Positions 19,453 through 28,164 of a stretch of DNA of 64,000 nucleotides are shown here, piece after piece. A program made the translations under genes and the position numbers. The notes under the pieces were generated by a model, which was given only the letters and a program-made list of their open reading frames with translations, was not told where the DNA came from and did not search any database. Every line of letters starts with the position of its first letter. Positions within the stretch are counted from its first letter, which is position 1. This DNA is from JARRJY01 sp037388705. GTDB taxonomy: Bacteria > Pseudomonadota > Gammaproteobacteria > UBA6429 > Thiohalophilaceae. The DNA lies in NCBI GenBank assembly GCA_037388705.1, contig JARRJY010000002.1:1-64000 (forward strand). Reading direction: 5' to 3'.

Positions 19453-20145
19453 ATGAACAATAATACATCAGCTGATTTTTTTATCGACCTTATTGTAATA
19501 GCGGGCGTGCCCTTGTTATTTCTTCTGGTCGCATTTGTATTACAGTGGCCAGTCATAAAACTTAACCTGTCTGAATATCGTCTTGCCAGGACCATAAAAA
19601 AATTTGGCAAGGAAACTATGCATGATGTGATGTTACCAGATAGCCTTGGAGGTTATACATATATCGATTACCTTGCACTGACGGCAAATGCAATTGTGAT
19701 TTTGTACCTGAAACGTTACCAGGGTGTCATCTTTGCCGGTGAAAAAATTGATGAGTGGACACAGGTTATCAATAACCATAGTTATCGTTTCCCAAATCCG
19801 CTGCAAAAAATGGAACTGGATATCATGGCCATAAATGTACTGGTAAAAGATGTAAAGGTCGATGGTAAGGTGGTTTTTACCAGGGGAAGTGAATTCCCCA
19901 AGGGAAAGCCTGACAAGGTAGTATTGATCAGTGAACTGGAAAATAATTTAAAAAATTATAAGGCAGAAGAAATTTCACCATTATTACAAACAGCATGGAA
20001 ACGCTTACAGGAAAAGACCGAACCATGTAGCAAGGAATTCATACGGACAATGAGTGATAATACGACGGTATCAAGTCACGGTTGGCTGGCATCAATACTC
20101 GTTGTGTCTGCAGCCGCCTGGATTGGATGGTATTTAGCCATGTAA
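19453..20145 (+). CDS. NERD-domain-like membrane protein
   Basis: The protein has 230 residues with an N-terminal TM at about 10-32 and a C-terminal TM at about 210-228. The region between resembles the nuclease-related NERD domain: YIDYLALTANAIVILYLKRYQGVIFAGEKIDEWTQ followed by a FPNPLQ motif. In canonical NERD domains the aligned segment reads as a hydrophobic strand ending in E-x-K. Here the Glu is replaced by Leu (LYLKRYQG), so nuclease activity is doubtful. Neighbours give no clue to its role. Confidence 0.65.
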   Translation: MNNNTSADFFIDLIVIAGVPLLFLLVAFVLQWPVIKLNLSEYRLARTIKKFGKETMHDVMLPDSLGGYTYIDYLALTANAIVILYLKRYQGVIFAGEKIDEWTQVINNHSYRFPNPLQKMELDIMAINVLVKDVKVDGKVVFTRGSEFPKGKPDKVVLISELENNLKNYKAEEISPLLQTAWKRLQEKTEPCSKEFIRTMSDNTTVSSHGWLASILVVSAAAWIGWYLAM

Positions 20146-20263
20146 ATTCAGATAGTCACTTGTGGATAACTCGCTAATTATCAGGCAAATGTGAACTATG
20201 CCCATGTTACTACAATAAAAAGAGGCTATTTTTTATTTTTCGTCTCCAGATGGTTATACAGGC

Positions 20264-20713
20264 ATGCCAGCAATTTATCTTAAGTTATATACCAGCCTTC
20301 TAATTGCTGTACTGACTTTGTTGGTTCACTCTCATGCCAACGCCCAGTTAAGTAAACGTGCCAACGTGTCACGAGCTATTTTTACTACGGCCATTGAAAA
20401 CCGTGAACCTGTTGACCAGGTGTTGATACTCTCTAATAAATTTAACGTCATTTATTTTTTTACTGATCTTCGCCACCTTGAGAACCAGAAAATTATTCAT
20501 CGCTGGGAGTATGAAGGTAAGGTTGTTTCCTCGAAAATATTCAATGTAGGGGGGCCACGCTGGCGTGTTTATTCAAAAACCAGGCTGCCAAGAAACAAGA
20601 CAGGAACATGGAGTGTGGTGGTTACAACAGAACAGGGTTTACCACTGAAAGCGGCAATTTTTAAATATGTTGAAGGTAATGAAAATCTGAATGCAATTTT
20701 ACCATTAAAATAA
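20264..20713 (+). CDS. DUF2914 domain periplasmic protein
   Basis: This 149-residue protein has an N-terminal hydrophobic signal sequence (cleavage plausible after SHANA). The body shows the DUF2914 pattern: SRAIFTTAIENREPVDQV, NVIYFFTDLRHLENQKIIHRWEYEG, GGPRWRVYSKTRLP and GTWSVVVTTEQG. The family has a beta-sandwich look but no assigned role. It converges with the large cyclic-nucleotide-binding gene 5 nt downstream. Confidence 0.8.
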   Translation: MPAIYLKLYTSLLIAVLTLLVHSHANAQLSKRANVSRAIFTTAIENREPVDQVLILSNKFNVIYFFTDLRHLENQKIIHRWEYEGKVVSSKIFNVGGPRWRVYSKTRLPRNKTGTWSVVVTTEQGLPLKAAIFKYVEGNENLNAILPLK

Positions 20714-20717
20714 AATG

Positions 20718-23528
20718 TTATTGTTCATTATCCTGTATAGAACGCTTCCACTTGTTAAGCAAAGCTTCAAATTCACCTACGGCGTCTTTCTTTACCTTCT
20801 TTTCTGCGGCAGCAATCTGTGATTTACTTGCCTTGTGTTGTTTTAGAAGGCTTGCTGCGGTCTTATTGGATTTTTGTTGTAACGCGGTTTGGCCAGGCAC
20901 ATCGATACTGGTCATTTTAAGATAGGCAAACCCACCCAGGCCAATGGCCAGTACCAGGGCGGCAGCAATGGCAAAATAGTTCTTGTTTTTTTCTTTATGG
21001 TAACCAATACCATCATCCAGGTTAGCGTCAAATGTAGCTGTGCCAGTGAACTGTGGTTCTGTTTTTGGAAAGACGGGTTCATCTAAGTCTTCTTCAAATG
21101 ATGGCAGTTCTTCTTTCTTTAAGTGTCGAGCTTCCCCTGCCTCCTTCAATAATTTTTCTTTATCGATACGGGTAATTGATGGCAGTTTAAAAATGAAGCT
21201 GTCTTCTTCACTATCGAGAAGAATACGATCTTTGCTTTCCTTAACGGTGAAGTTGCCGACAGATAATCCACCTGATGGGATATGGGCTTGTTGCTGTTCG
21301 AATTTCTCCTTGGCAGTAGCTTCCAGTTTTGCCTTGATAGCTTCAGCATGCTGGCGAGCTTTTTCCTGTTTTGCCTTATCTGCTTTTGCAACTGCGGCTT
21401 GTTGTTGGCGAGTTTTCACCTGCTGGGCTTGTTTTTTACGTATTTGTTCAGCACGTTTTTGTTCAGCCAGCTTTTGTTGTCTTGATCTTTCAGCTAGTAC
21501 TGCCTTTTGCTGGCTCTGAAGTTCCTGTTGCTGTTGCATGCGAACTCGCTGTGCTTCCTGTTCAACCAGATGCTTGGCAGATTCCATTTCAGCGCGAAGT
21601 CGTTCTGCTTCTTCCAGGGCCTTCAGGCGAATTTTCTCGGCTTCTATTTCAGCCTGTCGGGTTGTGTTCAGGGCAACGCGCTCAGCTTCACGTTGTGCTT
21701 CCTCGAGTAACATCTGGCGCTGGAGCTCACCTTTTTGCTGGGCATCAGAAATACTTTTTTCCAGTTCACCGCGAGTATGTTCAATTTCTGCACGCAAGGC
21801 AGATGCTTCCTGTACTGCCTGCTGACGAATAGAATCAGCTTCAGCCTTGGCCTCTGCAGCTGTGTGTTTAACCGCTTCACGAGCTTTTTGACGAGCCTCC
21901 TCAATCGCGCGTTGCTTCTGACGGGCTTCTTCTTGCCGGGCCTTTTCAATGGCTTTTTCATGCTGGCGGCGTTCCGCTTCCATTTCAGCACGTAAACGTT
22001 TGGCTTCCTGTTCAGCCTGTTTGCGGATTTTTGCAGCTTCAAGTTCGGCCTGTTTATGGACTTCCTGGGCAATTCGTGCCTGTTCCTGGGCTTGTTTCTC
22101 TGCCTGTTGTAGTGATGCGTTTAATGAACTCTGGTGCTCAGCATTTTTATTTTGTGCGGCAACCAGTGTTTTTAATTCTTCTTCAGCTTTCTTGGCTCTC
22201 TCCATTTCACGCTGGATCTGCTGCTGGGCAGACTGTAGGGCAGAATCTTTTTGTGCCTGTACTTTGTCTTTCAGACGTTTAAGCTGACTTTCTGCTGATG
22301 TCTTGGCCTGCTCTGCGGCCCTTGCTTGATCAGCAAGTTGGTCGGCCTGTTGTTTAGCGCGAAGTCTTTCCGCTTTCAGGCGTTTTGCCTTGGCCAGTGC
22401 AATATGCTTATTCTCATCAGCCTGGCGAGTTTTCTGAGTTTCCACTTTTGTTGCAGTAGTTTCTGCTACAGCAGCCGGGGAGGCTGTCTTGATATTTGCG
22501 GCGCCAAGACCATTCTTCAGAACATGGCAGTTCAAACCATGTTGAATCAGCAGGAAGGCAGCAGCTTCACTTTGTATGCCATCGTCACAGACCAGGATGT
22601 AGTCACGCTCTGGATTCAGCCCGGGGATTTTAGCCCTTAACATGGATAATGGAATGTTGATGGAACCTTCAATGTGATTTTCATTAAAGGCATCATGATT
22701 TCGAACGTCGATGACCAGGCTACCCTGGGCAAGATGTTTAATTACTTCCTGTTCATCATAGAAATGAATAAGTGGCCTGATGAGCAACTCGAGGAAATCA
22801 TCCTTACCAAGCCGCATCAGGCTGCCATCTTCAAGCATACTGATCGTGGCATTTCGTTTGCCACTGGTGATCAGGGCTTCTTCACCAAAACCATCACCAA
22901 CACCGAGCTGGGCCAGCTTGATGTCCTGGGTATTGGGCGCGGGCTTGCGGGATACCTGGCAACGACCCTCCTGAACTATATAATAATAATCACTTTCATC
23001 GCCTTGCCTGACTATCACATCCCCTTTTTGAAAGGATACCTCTTCCAGGCTGACTAATAATTTCTGGATATTTTCAGTCGGCAAATGCAGGAACGCGGGT
23101 GACTGCAGGAAGCGTAACATCCAGCCAGCATCATGTTCGCCGGATAGATCGGTAACCTCTATTGCGTCTTGCGTAATATCACCAACCAGGATTTCCAGCA
23201 GGTCCTGATCGACGTTTAAAACGGTAACTTCAGTTTTTGTTCGTGCGGTAGACGGACGGGGTGATTCTTCTGCGATCGGGTAGCGGGCCTTGTCAGTTTT
23301 ACCCTTGATGATTTGTTTTCTCTTTTGTCCATTGATGCTCAGTTCAACCTGGCCAGCGAGGACATAGTACAGGCGCTTATTACGATCTCCCTGGCGAAAA
23401 AGAATGCGATCGGCAGGCATTTTTTCAATGCGAGACTTTTGTGCCAACTCGTCCAGTTTGTCTGGAGTCAGGCTGCCAAGTGGCTCCAGTGATTTAAGGA
23501 GCTTTTTGTCAATGGGTTGTGAAGACAT
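20718..23528 (-). CDS. Large scaffold: two cyclic-nucleotide-binding domains, rhodanese, coiled coil, C-terminal TM
   Basis: The protein has 936 residues. A first cNMP-binding domain at about 20-125 has a degenerate phosphate-binding cassette. A second at about 140-260 keeps GFGEEALITSGKRNATIS with the Glu and Arg expected for ligand binding. A rhodanese domain follows at about 265-350 (LVIDVRNHDAFNENHIEGSINIP, with a Cys in LVCDDGIQSEAA). A charged coiled coil rich in Ala, Lys, Glu and Gln spans about 360-720, then a short globular stretch and one TM (NYFAIAAALVLAIGLGGFAYL) near 865. The order cNMP-cNMP-rhodanese recurs in sulfur- and metal-rich gammaproteobacteria without known function; the coiled coil suggests a membrane-tethered scaffold or filament. 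It converges with the DUF2914 gene. Confidence 0.85.
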   Translation of the reverse strand: MSSQPIDKKLLKSLEPLGSLTPDKLDELAQKSRIEKMPADRILFRQGDRNKRLYYVLAGQVELSINGQKRKQIIKGKTDKARYPIAEESPRPSTARTKTEVTVLNVDQDLLEILVGDITQDAIEVTDLSGEHDAGWMLRFLQSPAFLHLPTENIQKLLVSLEEVSFQKGDVIVRQGDESDYYYIVQEGRCQVSRKPAPNTQDIKLAQLGVGDGFGEEALITSGKRNATISMLEDGSLMRLGKDDFLELLIRPLIHFYDEQEVIKHLAQGSLVIDVRNHDAFNENHIEGSINIPLSMLRAKIPGLNPERDYILVCDDGIQSEAAAFLLIQHGLNCHVLKNGLGAANIKTASPAAVAETTATKVETQKTRQADENKHIALAKAKRLKAERLRAKQQADQLADQARAAEQAKTSAESQLKRLKDKVQAQKDSALQSAQQQIQREMERAKKAEEELKTLVAAQNKNAEHQSSLNASLQQAEKQAQEQARIAQEVHKQAELEAAKIRKQAEQEAKRLRAEMEAERRQHEKAIEKARQEEARQKQRAIEEARQKAREAVKHTAAEAKAEADSIRQQAVQEASALRAEIEHTRGELEKSISDAQQKGELQRQMLLEEAQREAERVALNTTRQAEIEAEKIRLKALEEAERLRAEMESAKHLVEQEAQRVRMQQQQELQSQQKAVLAERSRQQKLAEQKRAEQIRKKQAQQVKTRQQQAAVAKADKAKQEKARQHAEAIKAKLEATAKEKFEQQQAHIPSGGLSVGNFTVKESKDRILLDSEEDSFIFKLPSITRIDKEKLLKEAGEARHLKKEELPSFEEDLDEPVFPKTEPQFTGTATFDANLDDGIGYHKEKNKNYFAIAAALVLAIGLGGFAYLKMTSIDVPGQTALQQKSNKTAASLLKQHKASKSQIAAAEKKVKKDAVGEFEALLNKWKRSIQDNEQ

Positions 23529-23829
23529 TATTTACTGCCGAATTACTCTAGTTGCACTACTTTAGCGGATACTGATAATTATAATTTAGCTGATTAGGTG
23601 ACTTTATAGGATGTTATTTATATAAGTTGTGACAAGACTCACAAAGCATTGTGGAATCTGTTAACAGTTTGAGAAAACGAGCATTTACGTATAGATGCCT
23701 ATAAAAACCATAATAATTATATGGTTTGGCTGCTCAACTGATTAGAAATATTGAATAGCCGATTCCACTGTCATAGTATTGATATAAGTCCAAGGTCAGG
23801 CGACTTGTTAAATAGGGTGTAAAAACATC
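23529..23829. other. 301-bp divergent intergenic region with an inverted repeat
   Basis: This AT-rich stretch lies between two divergently transcribed genes and must hold both promoters. No open frame of note is present. The one clear element is the inverted repeat AAACCATA-N7-TATGGTTT at 23705-23727, which could be an operator or a small hairpin. I could not assign convincing -35/-10 pairs. Confidence 0.5.
23705..23727. repeat. Inverted repeat AAACCATA-N7-TATGGTTT
   Basis: The two 8-bp arms are perfectly complementary around an AT-only centre, about 100 bp upstream of the DUF4389 gene. The size and symmetry fit a dimeric regulator site, but there is no further evidence. Confidence 0.4.
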
Positions 23830-24201
23830 ATGACAGACAAGGATATAAAGGAAAATTCATCACGTGGCGATATCTGGCTGCGGGGGGGCTTCATATTAAT
23901 TTTTGCCCTGATCTATGGCATCAGTAAAATTGTTATCTGGTCAATCGTATTATTCCAGTTTCTTTCCTCGTTGATTACGGGCAAAACAAACCCCCAGCTG
24001 GGTGGTTTTGCACAAACCCTATCAATTTTTGTGTACCAGTTGCTGCAATTCATAATGTTTAATAGCGATGAAAAGCCGTTCCCGTTTTCAGAGTGGCCAG
24101 ATAAAGATCTCGAGTTAAAGATACAAAAAACAGCAGCTAAAAAGAAAACCGCCAAGAAAACGACACGCAAAAAGAAGACGGTCGCGAAAAATAAAGAATA
24201 A
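23830..24201 (+). CDS. DUF4389 membrane protein with Lys-rich tail
   Basis: The protein has 123 residues. The DUF4389 core (RGDIWLRGGFILIFALIYGISKIV, FQFLSSLITGKTNPQLGGF, VYQLLQFIMFNSDEKPFPFSEWP) has two to three hydrophobic helices. The last 25 residues are strongly basic (KKKTAKKTTRKKKTVAKNK), resembling histone-H1-like repeats, and are likely cytoplasmic. It is 33 nt upstream of the cyclopropane fatty acid synthase gene and probably in its operon, which suggests a membrane-lipid context. Confidence 0.8.
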   Translation: MTDKDIKENSSRGDIWLRGGFILIFALIYGISKIVIWSIVLFQFLSSLITGKTNPQLGGFAQTLSIFVYQLLQFIMFNSDEKPFPFSEWPDKDLELKIQKTAAKKKTAKKTTRKKKTVAKNKE

Positions 24202-24234
24202 TGTTCAATTGGAAGCTCGTACCCGGAGGTAGAC

Positions 24235-25581
24235 ATGCAGGCGAAGGAAAACGTTGCAAAGGAAATTGAAGGTGAGCTGGATACACAAGCAACGACTGCA
24301 AAGCAGCACGCACATTCAGTAGACGAACTTGAAAAAGCACTAATTAAAACCCACAAGGCGCAAGAGTATATGGTGTCAGGGAAAGCTGGTTCGTTAGACA
24401 GGTGGCTGGTAAAGACCATGCTGGAATTTGCCGGTAACCCTCCCCTTAGTGTCAGGATATGGGATGGGTCCATCATTGAGATTAATTCTGAGCAACATAA
24501 GTCGCTATTAACGATTAATGATCGTGCTGCGATGATTAAACTGATACTCGAGCCGGAATTATTTTTTGGTGATCTATATAGTAGCGGGCGAATTGAATAC
24601 GATGGTGACTTGGTAAAACTTTGTGAATCCATTTATACCAGCATAGATGAACCCCGTGAAAATCATTTATGGTCAAAAATAACCAGGTGGTTAAGTAACC
24701 GAAGAATAGTTAATTCGTTATCAGCATCACGCGATAATATTTATCATCATTATGATATCAGCAATGACTTTTACAAGTTATGGCTTGATACAGAAGCCAT
24801 GCAGTATACCTGTGCCTATTTTCCGGATCCTGAATTGACTATTGAACAGGCCCAGGTTGCCAAGCTACATCACGTTTGCCGAAAATTACAATTGCAACCA
24901 GGCGACAAAGTCGTTGAAGCCGGCTGTGGCTGGGGTGGCCTGGCTCGCTTCATGGCAAAACATTACGGTGTAACTGTCAAGGCTTATAATATTTCACATG
25001 CCCAGGTCCAATATGCCCGTCAGCAGGCTGAAAAAGAAGGTTTAAGCGATAAGGTTGAATACATCGAGGATGACTACCGGAATATCAAGGGTAAATTTGA
25101 TGTATTTGTCTCGGTAGGTATGCTGGAGCATGTCGGAGACAAGCACTACATGGTTCTGGGTGATGTTATCCAGCGCTGTTTGAAAAAAGATGGCCGAGGC
25201 CTGATCCATAGCATTGGTCGTGTTTCACCTAAACCTATGAATGCCTGGATTGAGCGTCGAATATTCCCGGGTGCCTATCCTCCCTCCCTCCAGGAAATGA
25301 TGAATATTTTTGAGCCTCATAATCTTGAAGAACAGGATGTAGAAAACCTGCGTTTACATTATGCAAAGACCCTGGAACACTGGCTATCACGTTTTGAATA
25401 TAACATCGATACCATTAAGGAAATGCTGGGTGAAGAGTTTATAAGGACCTGGCGTTTATACCTGGCTGGTTCCATCGCGGCTTTTACGACCGGTGAACTG
25501 CAGCTGTTCCAGATACTGTTTAACCGGCAGGGGTATAACAAGCTACCTTGGTCGCGTGCATACATGTACGCCGGTAACTAA
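24235..25581 (+). CDS. cfa: Cyclopropane-fatty-acyl-phospholipid synthase family methyltransferase
   Basis: The protein has 448 residues. An N-terminal domain at about 40-150 (PPLSVRIWDGS, LEPELFFGDLYSSGRIEYDG) is followed by the SAM-dependent core: YDISNDFYKLWLD, QYTCAYF, VVEAGCGWGGLARFMAKHYGV (motif I), FVSVGMLEHVG and the C-terminal LYLAGSIAAFTTGELQLFQILF. It methylates cis double bonds of membrane phospholipid acyl chains. E. coli Cfa has 382 residues; the extra length is mostly N-terminal. GGAGG lies just upstream of the ATG. The flavoprotein gene starts 2 nt after the stop codon. Unsaturated substrates would come from fabA/fabB at 32-33.6 kb. Confidence 0.9.
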   Translation: MQAKENVAKEIEGELDTQATTAKQHAHSVDELEKALIKTHKAQEYMVSGKAGSLDRWLVKTMLEFAGNPPLSVRIWDGSIIEINSEQHKSLLTINDRAAMIKLILEPELFFGDLYSSGRIEYDGDLVKLCESIYTSIDEPRENHLWSKITRWLSNRRIVNSLSASRDNIYHHYDISNDFYKLWLDTEAMQYTCAYFPDPELTIEQAQVAKLHHVCRKLQLQPGDKVVEAGCGWGGLARFMAKHYGVTVKAYNISHAQVQYARQQAEKEGLSDKVEYIEDDYRNIKGKFDVFVSVGMLEHVGDKHYMVLGDVIQRCLKKDGRGLIHSIGRVSPKPMNAWIERRIFPGAYPPSLQEMMNIFEPHNLEEQDVENLRLHYAKTLEHWLSRFEYNIDTIKEMLGEEFIRTWRLYLAGSIAAFTTGELQLFQILFNRQGYNKLPWSRAYMYAGN

Positions 25582-25583
25582 TC

Positions 25584-26718
25584 GTGCAAGAAGTAGATAT
25601 CCTGATAATAGGGTGGGCCGGCAGGTTCCACCCTGGCGTGGGCATTACGTGATAGTTCCTATAAGATCATGATCATGGATAAAGCTCCGTTTCCGCGCAA
25701 CAAAGTTTGTGCAGGCTGGATTACGCCAGCCGTGGTGAATGAATTACAGATTGATTTACATGACTACCAGAGAGAGCGAGAACTACAGGCTATAAAAGGA
25801 TTTCGTATCGGTTATCTCGATAACGAGACCGGTGGCCAGGAAACTGAAACCTGTTATGACGAAACTGTCAGTTACGGGATAAGACGAGTCGAGTTTGATG
25901 AATACCTGTTAAAACGGTGCGGTGCAGAACTTTTGTTGAACAACAAGGTAAAAACAATTGAAAAGTTCAGCGATTACTGGCTAGTTAATAATGAAATCAA
26001 GGCGGGGGTATTGATTGGCGCGGGAGGACACTTTTGCCCGGTAGCCAGGGAACTGGGACATAAAACAGGTAAAAATGAAGTTGCCGTTGCAGCCCAGGAA
26101 GTTGAGTTCGAAATGGATAGCCAGCAACAGGCTTCATGTAATGTTTCTGAAACAACCCCGGTACTGTATTTTTGTCATGACCTGCAGGGTTATGGCTGGG
26201 TGTTTCGTAAAGGTAATTACCTGAACATCGGCCTTGGACGAGAAGATAATTATCAACTTGGGGAACAGGTCAAAACCTTTTGTCAGTTCCTGAAACAACA
26301 AAAGATTATTGAATTCGACATCGAGCACCGATTCCAGGGGCATGCATACCTGTTATATAACCACGCGCAACGTGAGCTGGTTGCCGAACGGGCATTACTG
26401 ATTGGTGATGCTGCAGGCCTGGCTTATCCGCAGAGTGGTGAAGGCATCCGACCGGCAGTTGAATCAGCATTGTTTGCGGCGCAAACTTTAAAAGATGCCC
26501 GGTATGATTTCAGTAAATCAAAATTAATGACATACCAGGATAAAATGGAACAACATTTTGGTAAACGGCAACCTTTAGCAGGAATCATGGAACGTATGCC
26601 AGAAAATATTCGCATAAAGTTAGCCTGCCAGTTAATTACACGTACATGGTTTGCCAGGCATGTCGTAATGGATCGCTGGTTCCTGCATCAGCACCAGGCA
26701 CCTGTCAGTATTCAATGA
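25584..26718 (+). pseudogene. Geranylgeranyl-reductase-family flavoprotein, frameshifted in a G-tract
   Basis: The GTG at 25584 opens with VQEVDILIIG, the first strand of an FAD-binding Rossmann fold, but the frame is lost at GGGTGGG (about 25611-25617). Restoring two bases there yields GGGPAGSTLAWALRD joined to KIMIMDKAPFPRNKVCAGWI, a perfect family N-terminus. The remaining frame (from 25669) has the FAD/C-terminal motifs LLIGDAAGLAYPQSGEG and RPAVESALFAAQTL. Such enzymes reduce isoprenoid double bonds or act on lipids, and the position 2 nt behind cfa fits lipid metabolism. An intact downstream frame of 349 codons argues for a recent lesion or a sequencing error. Confidence 0.88.
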
Positions 26719-27152
26719 AAAAAACTGTAAAGATACTGCTTCTGCTTATTAGCAGTAGTATTGTTGCATGTTCTGTACCTGATGAAGAAAGCCGTTTGCG
26801 AAAGGCGCTGGATGAACTTGTGCAGGCAGTGGAAGAACGTAGTGTTCGCCAGGTACAAAAATTTTTAGCCGATGATTTCAGAACAGCACGCCATAGTAAT
26901 AGCCAGCAGTTACGGTCATTCATGTTACTTCATTTTCGACAAAATAAAGTCATTAAAGTTTTTACGTCGAATATACAAATTGTATTACAAAAAGAAAAAG
27001 CAGATATGGTGTTCAATGTACTTGTAACTGGCTCCAGTAACTGGCTGCCTGAGCGAGGTCGACGTTTTGAGGTAAAGTCACGCTGGATAAAACAGGATGG
27101 TGACTGGAAAATCAGTCGTGTAAACTGGCAGGAACTTACTGATTTTCACTAG
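26715..27152 (+). CDS. NTF2-like (DUF4440-type) lipoprotein
   Basis: The protein has 145 residues. The signal ends in a lipobox-like SSSIVAC, so Cys about 19 is probably acylated. The remainder has an NTF2-like look: a helical lead-in (LRKALDELVQAVEERSVRQVQKFLADDF) and a final strand pair (VKSRWIKQDGDWKISRVNW). Function unknown. Its ATG overlaps the stop of the flavoprotein gene (ATGA), so it is translationally coupled to it and belongs to the cfa operon. Confidence 0.8.
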   Translation: MKKTVKILLLLISSSIVACSVPDEESRLRKALDELVQAVEERSVRQVQKFLADDFRTARHSNSQQLRSFMLLHFRQNKVIKVFTSNIQIVLQKEKADMVFNVLVTGSSNWLPERGRRFEVKSRWIKQDGDWKISRVNWQELTDFH

Positions 27153-27157
27153 CTTGA

Positions 27158-27715
27158 TTATTCGGAATTTACTGCTTCACGATTATTCTTGTGAATATCC
27201 ATTGTGTGGACAGGGAAGTGTCCGGATTTACGATCTTCCAGGAAATATTTCAATGTATGGTGAATAGTACGAAAGGAAATTTCATTCCAGGGAATATCTT
27301 TTTCTTCAAACAAGTCGACTTCAAGACTTTCCGTACCAGGATAAAAATCCAGGTCCAGTAGTCGAGCCCGGTACATGATATAAACCTGGTTTACATGTGT
27401 CAGGCTAAATACGGTATACAAGCCTTCAAGCTTAAGGTTTGCATTGGCTTCTTCCCGTGATTCACGCAGTGCCCCCTGTTCAAGGGTTTCCGCATTTTCC
27501 ATAAAACCGGCAGGCAGTGTCCATTTTCCATAACGCGGCTCAATGGCGCGTTTGCATAACAGGATTTTATCTTCCCAGACGGGAAGGGCACCGACAATGA
27601 TTTTTGGGTTTTGATAGTGAATGGCATCACAATGATCGCAGACATGGCGAGGCATATTATCACCATCAGGTACCCGGACGGTGACTGGTTTGCCGCAAGT
27701 ACTACAGAATTTCAT
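27158..27715 (-). CDS. NUDIX hydrolase with N-terminal zinc ribbon
   Basis: The protein has 185 residues. The zinc ribbon is CSTCGKP plus CDHCDAIHYQNPK; the Nudix domain then holds GFMENAETLEQGALRESREEANANL. The REsrEE core of the Nudix box is intact, but the usual Gly after EE-x is replaced by Asn. The ribbon-Nudix order resembles NudC-type and ADP-ribose/NADH pyrophosphatases; the exact substrate is unknown. It is 5 nt downstream of yggX in the same direction, so they are cotranscribed. It converges with the lipoprotein gene. Confidence 0.88.
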   Translation of the reverse strand: MKFCSTCGKPVTVRVPDGDNMPRHVCDHCDAIHYQNPKIIVGALPVWEDKILLCKRAIEPRYGKWTLPAGFMENAETLEQGALRESREEANANLKLEGLYTVFSLTHVNQVYIMYRARLLDLDFYPGTESLEVDLFEEKDIPWNEISFRTIHHTLKYFLEDRKSGHFPVHTMDIHKNNREAVNSE

Positions 27716-27720
27716 GGGCG

Positions 27721-28005
27721 TTATTTTTTTGCAGCTTGCGGAACAAAACCATTGGGTAACTGGCCGAATTCACCTTCATTGAACAGGAAACCCACCATGT
27801 GTTGCTCAATAACCTCGACACTGGCAGGATCTGCAGTACTCAGGCGGTTTTCATTGATGATCATCGTCAGACGTTCTAACCATTTGTTCCAGCCTTCGAT
27901 GGAAATATTTTCAAGAATACGCTCTCCCAGTTCACCAGGATAAGGCGCGATATCCATTCCAGGGGCTTCTTTTTTCAGAACCTGACAAAAAACGACACGT
28001 GACAT
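27721..28005 (-). CDS. yggX: Probable Fe(2+)-trafficking protein
   Basis: The protein has 94 residues (family about 90). It begins MSRVVFCQVLKKEAPGMD with the conserved Cys7 and continues PGELGERILENISIEGWNKWL and INENRLS. It is linked to iron handling and protection of Fe-S enzymes from oxidation. The start is the ATG at 28005 because GGAG lies 7 nt upstream; an in-frame ATG 8 codons further up lacks this. It is divergent from the A-type Fe-S carrier gene, which fits a shared iron-sulfur theme. Confidence 0.94.
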   Translation of the reverse strand: MSRVVFCQVLKKEAPGMDIAPYPGELGERILENISIEGWNKWLERLTMIINENRLSTADPASVEVIEQHMVGFLFNEGEFGQLPNGFVPQAAKK

Positions 28006-28078
28006 GTTGAGTACTCCATGTGACGACACTACTATATAACTATAGCTGCTCGTCAGCTTACAAATGTGTTACAATTAA

Positions 28079-28095
28079 CCAAGTAAAACACTTGG
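28079..28095. repeat. Inverted repeat CCAAGT-N5-ACTTGG in the yggX/Fe-S carrier divergent region
   Basis: This perfect 6-bp inverted repeat lies between two divergent iron-sulfur-related genes, 70-85 bp upstream of the carrier gene. A TACAAT (28070-28075) next to it could be a -10 box. The repeat does not match the IscR type 1 or 2 consensus as I know them. Confidence 0.4.
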
Positions 28096-28164
28096 ATTTA
28101 GCCGGTGTATTATCCGGAATTAACCAGGTAGGTTCAAGCCAGATATTTCAGGAGTTATGAGACC

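Noticed and set aside
20889..22287. Many plus-strand frames inside the cNMP scaffold gene
   Set aside because: They mirror the repetitive Ala/Glu/Lys/Gln codons of the coiled coil on the other strand and lack any family similarity.
28121..28150. GGTTCAAGCC resembling a tRNA T-arm
   Set aside because: No acceptor stem, anticodon arm or D-arm could be fitted around it.
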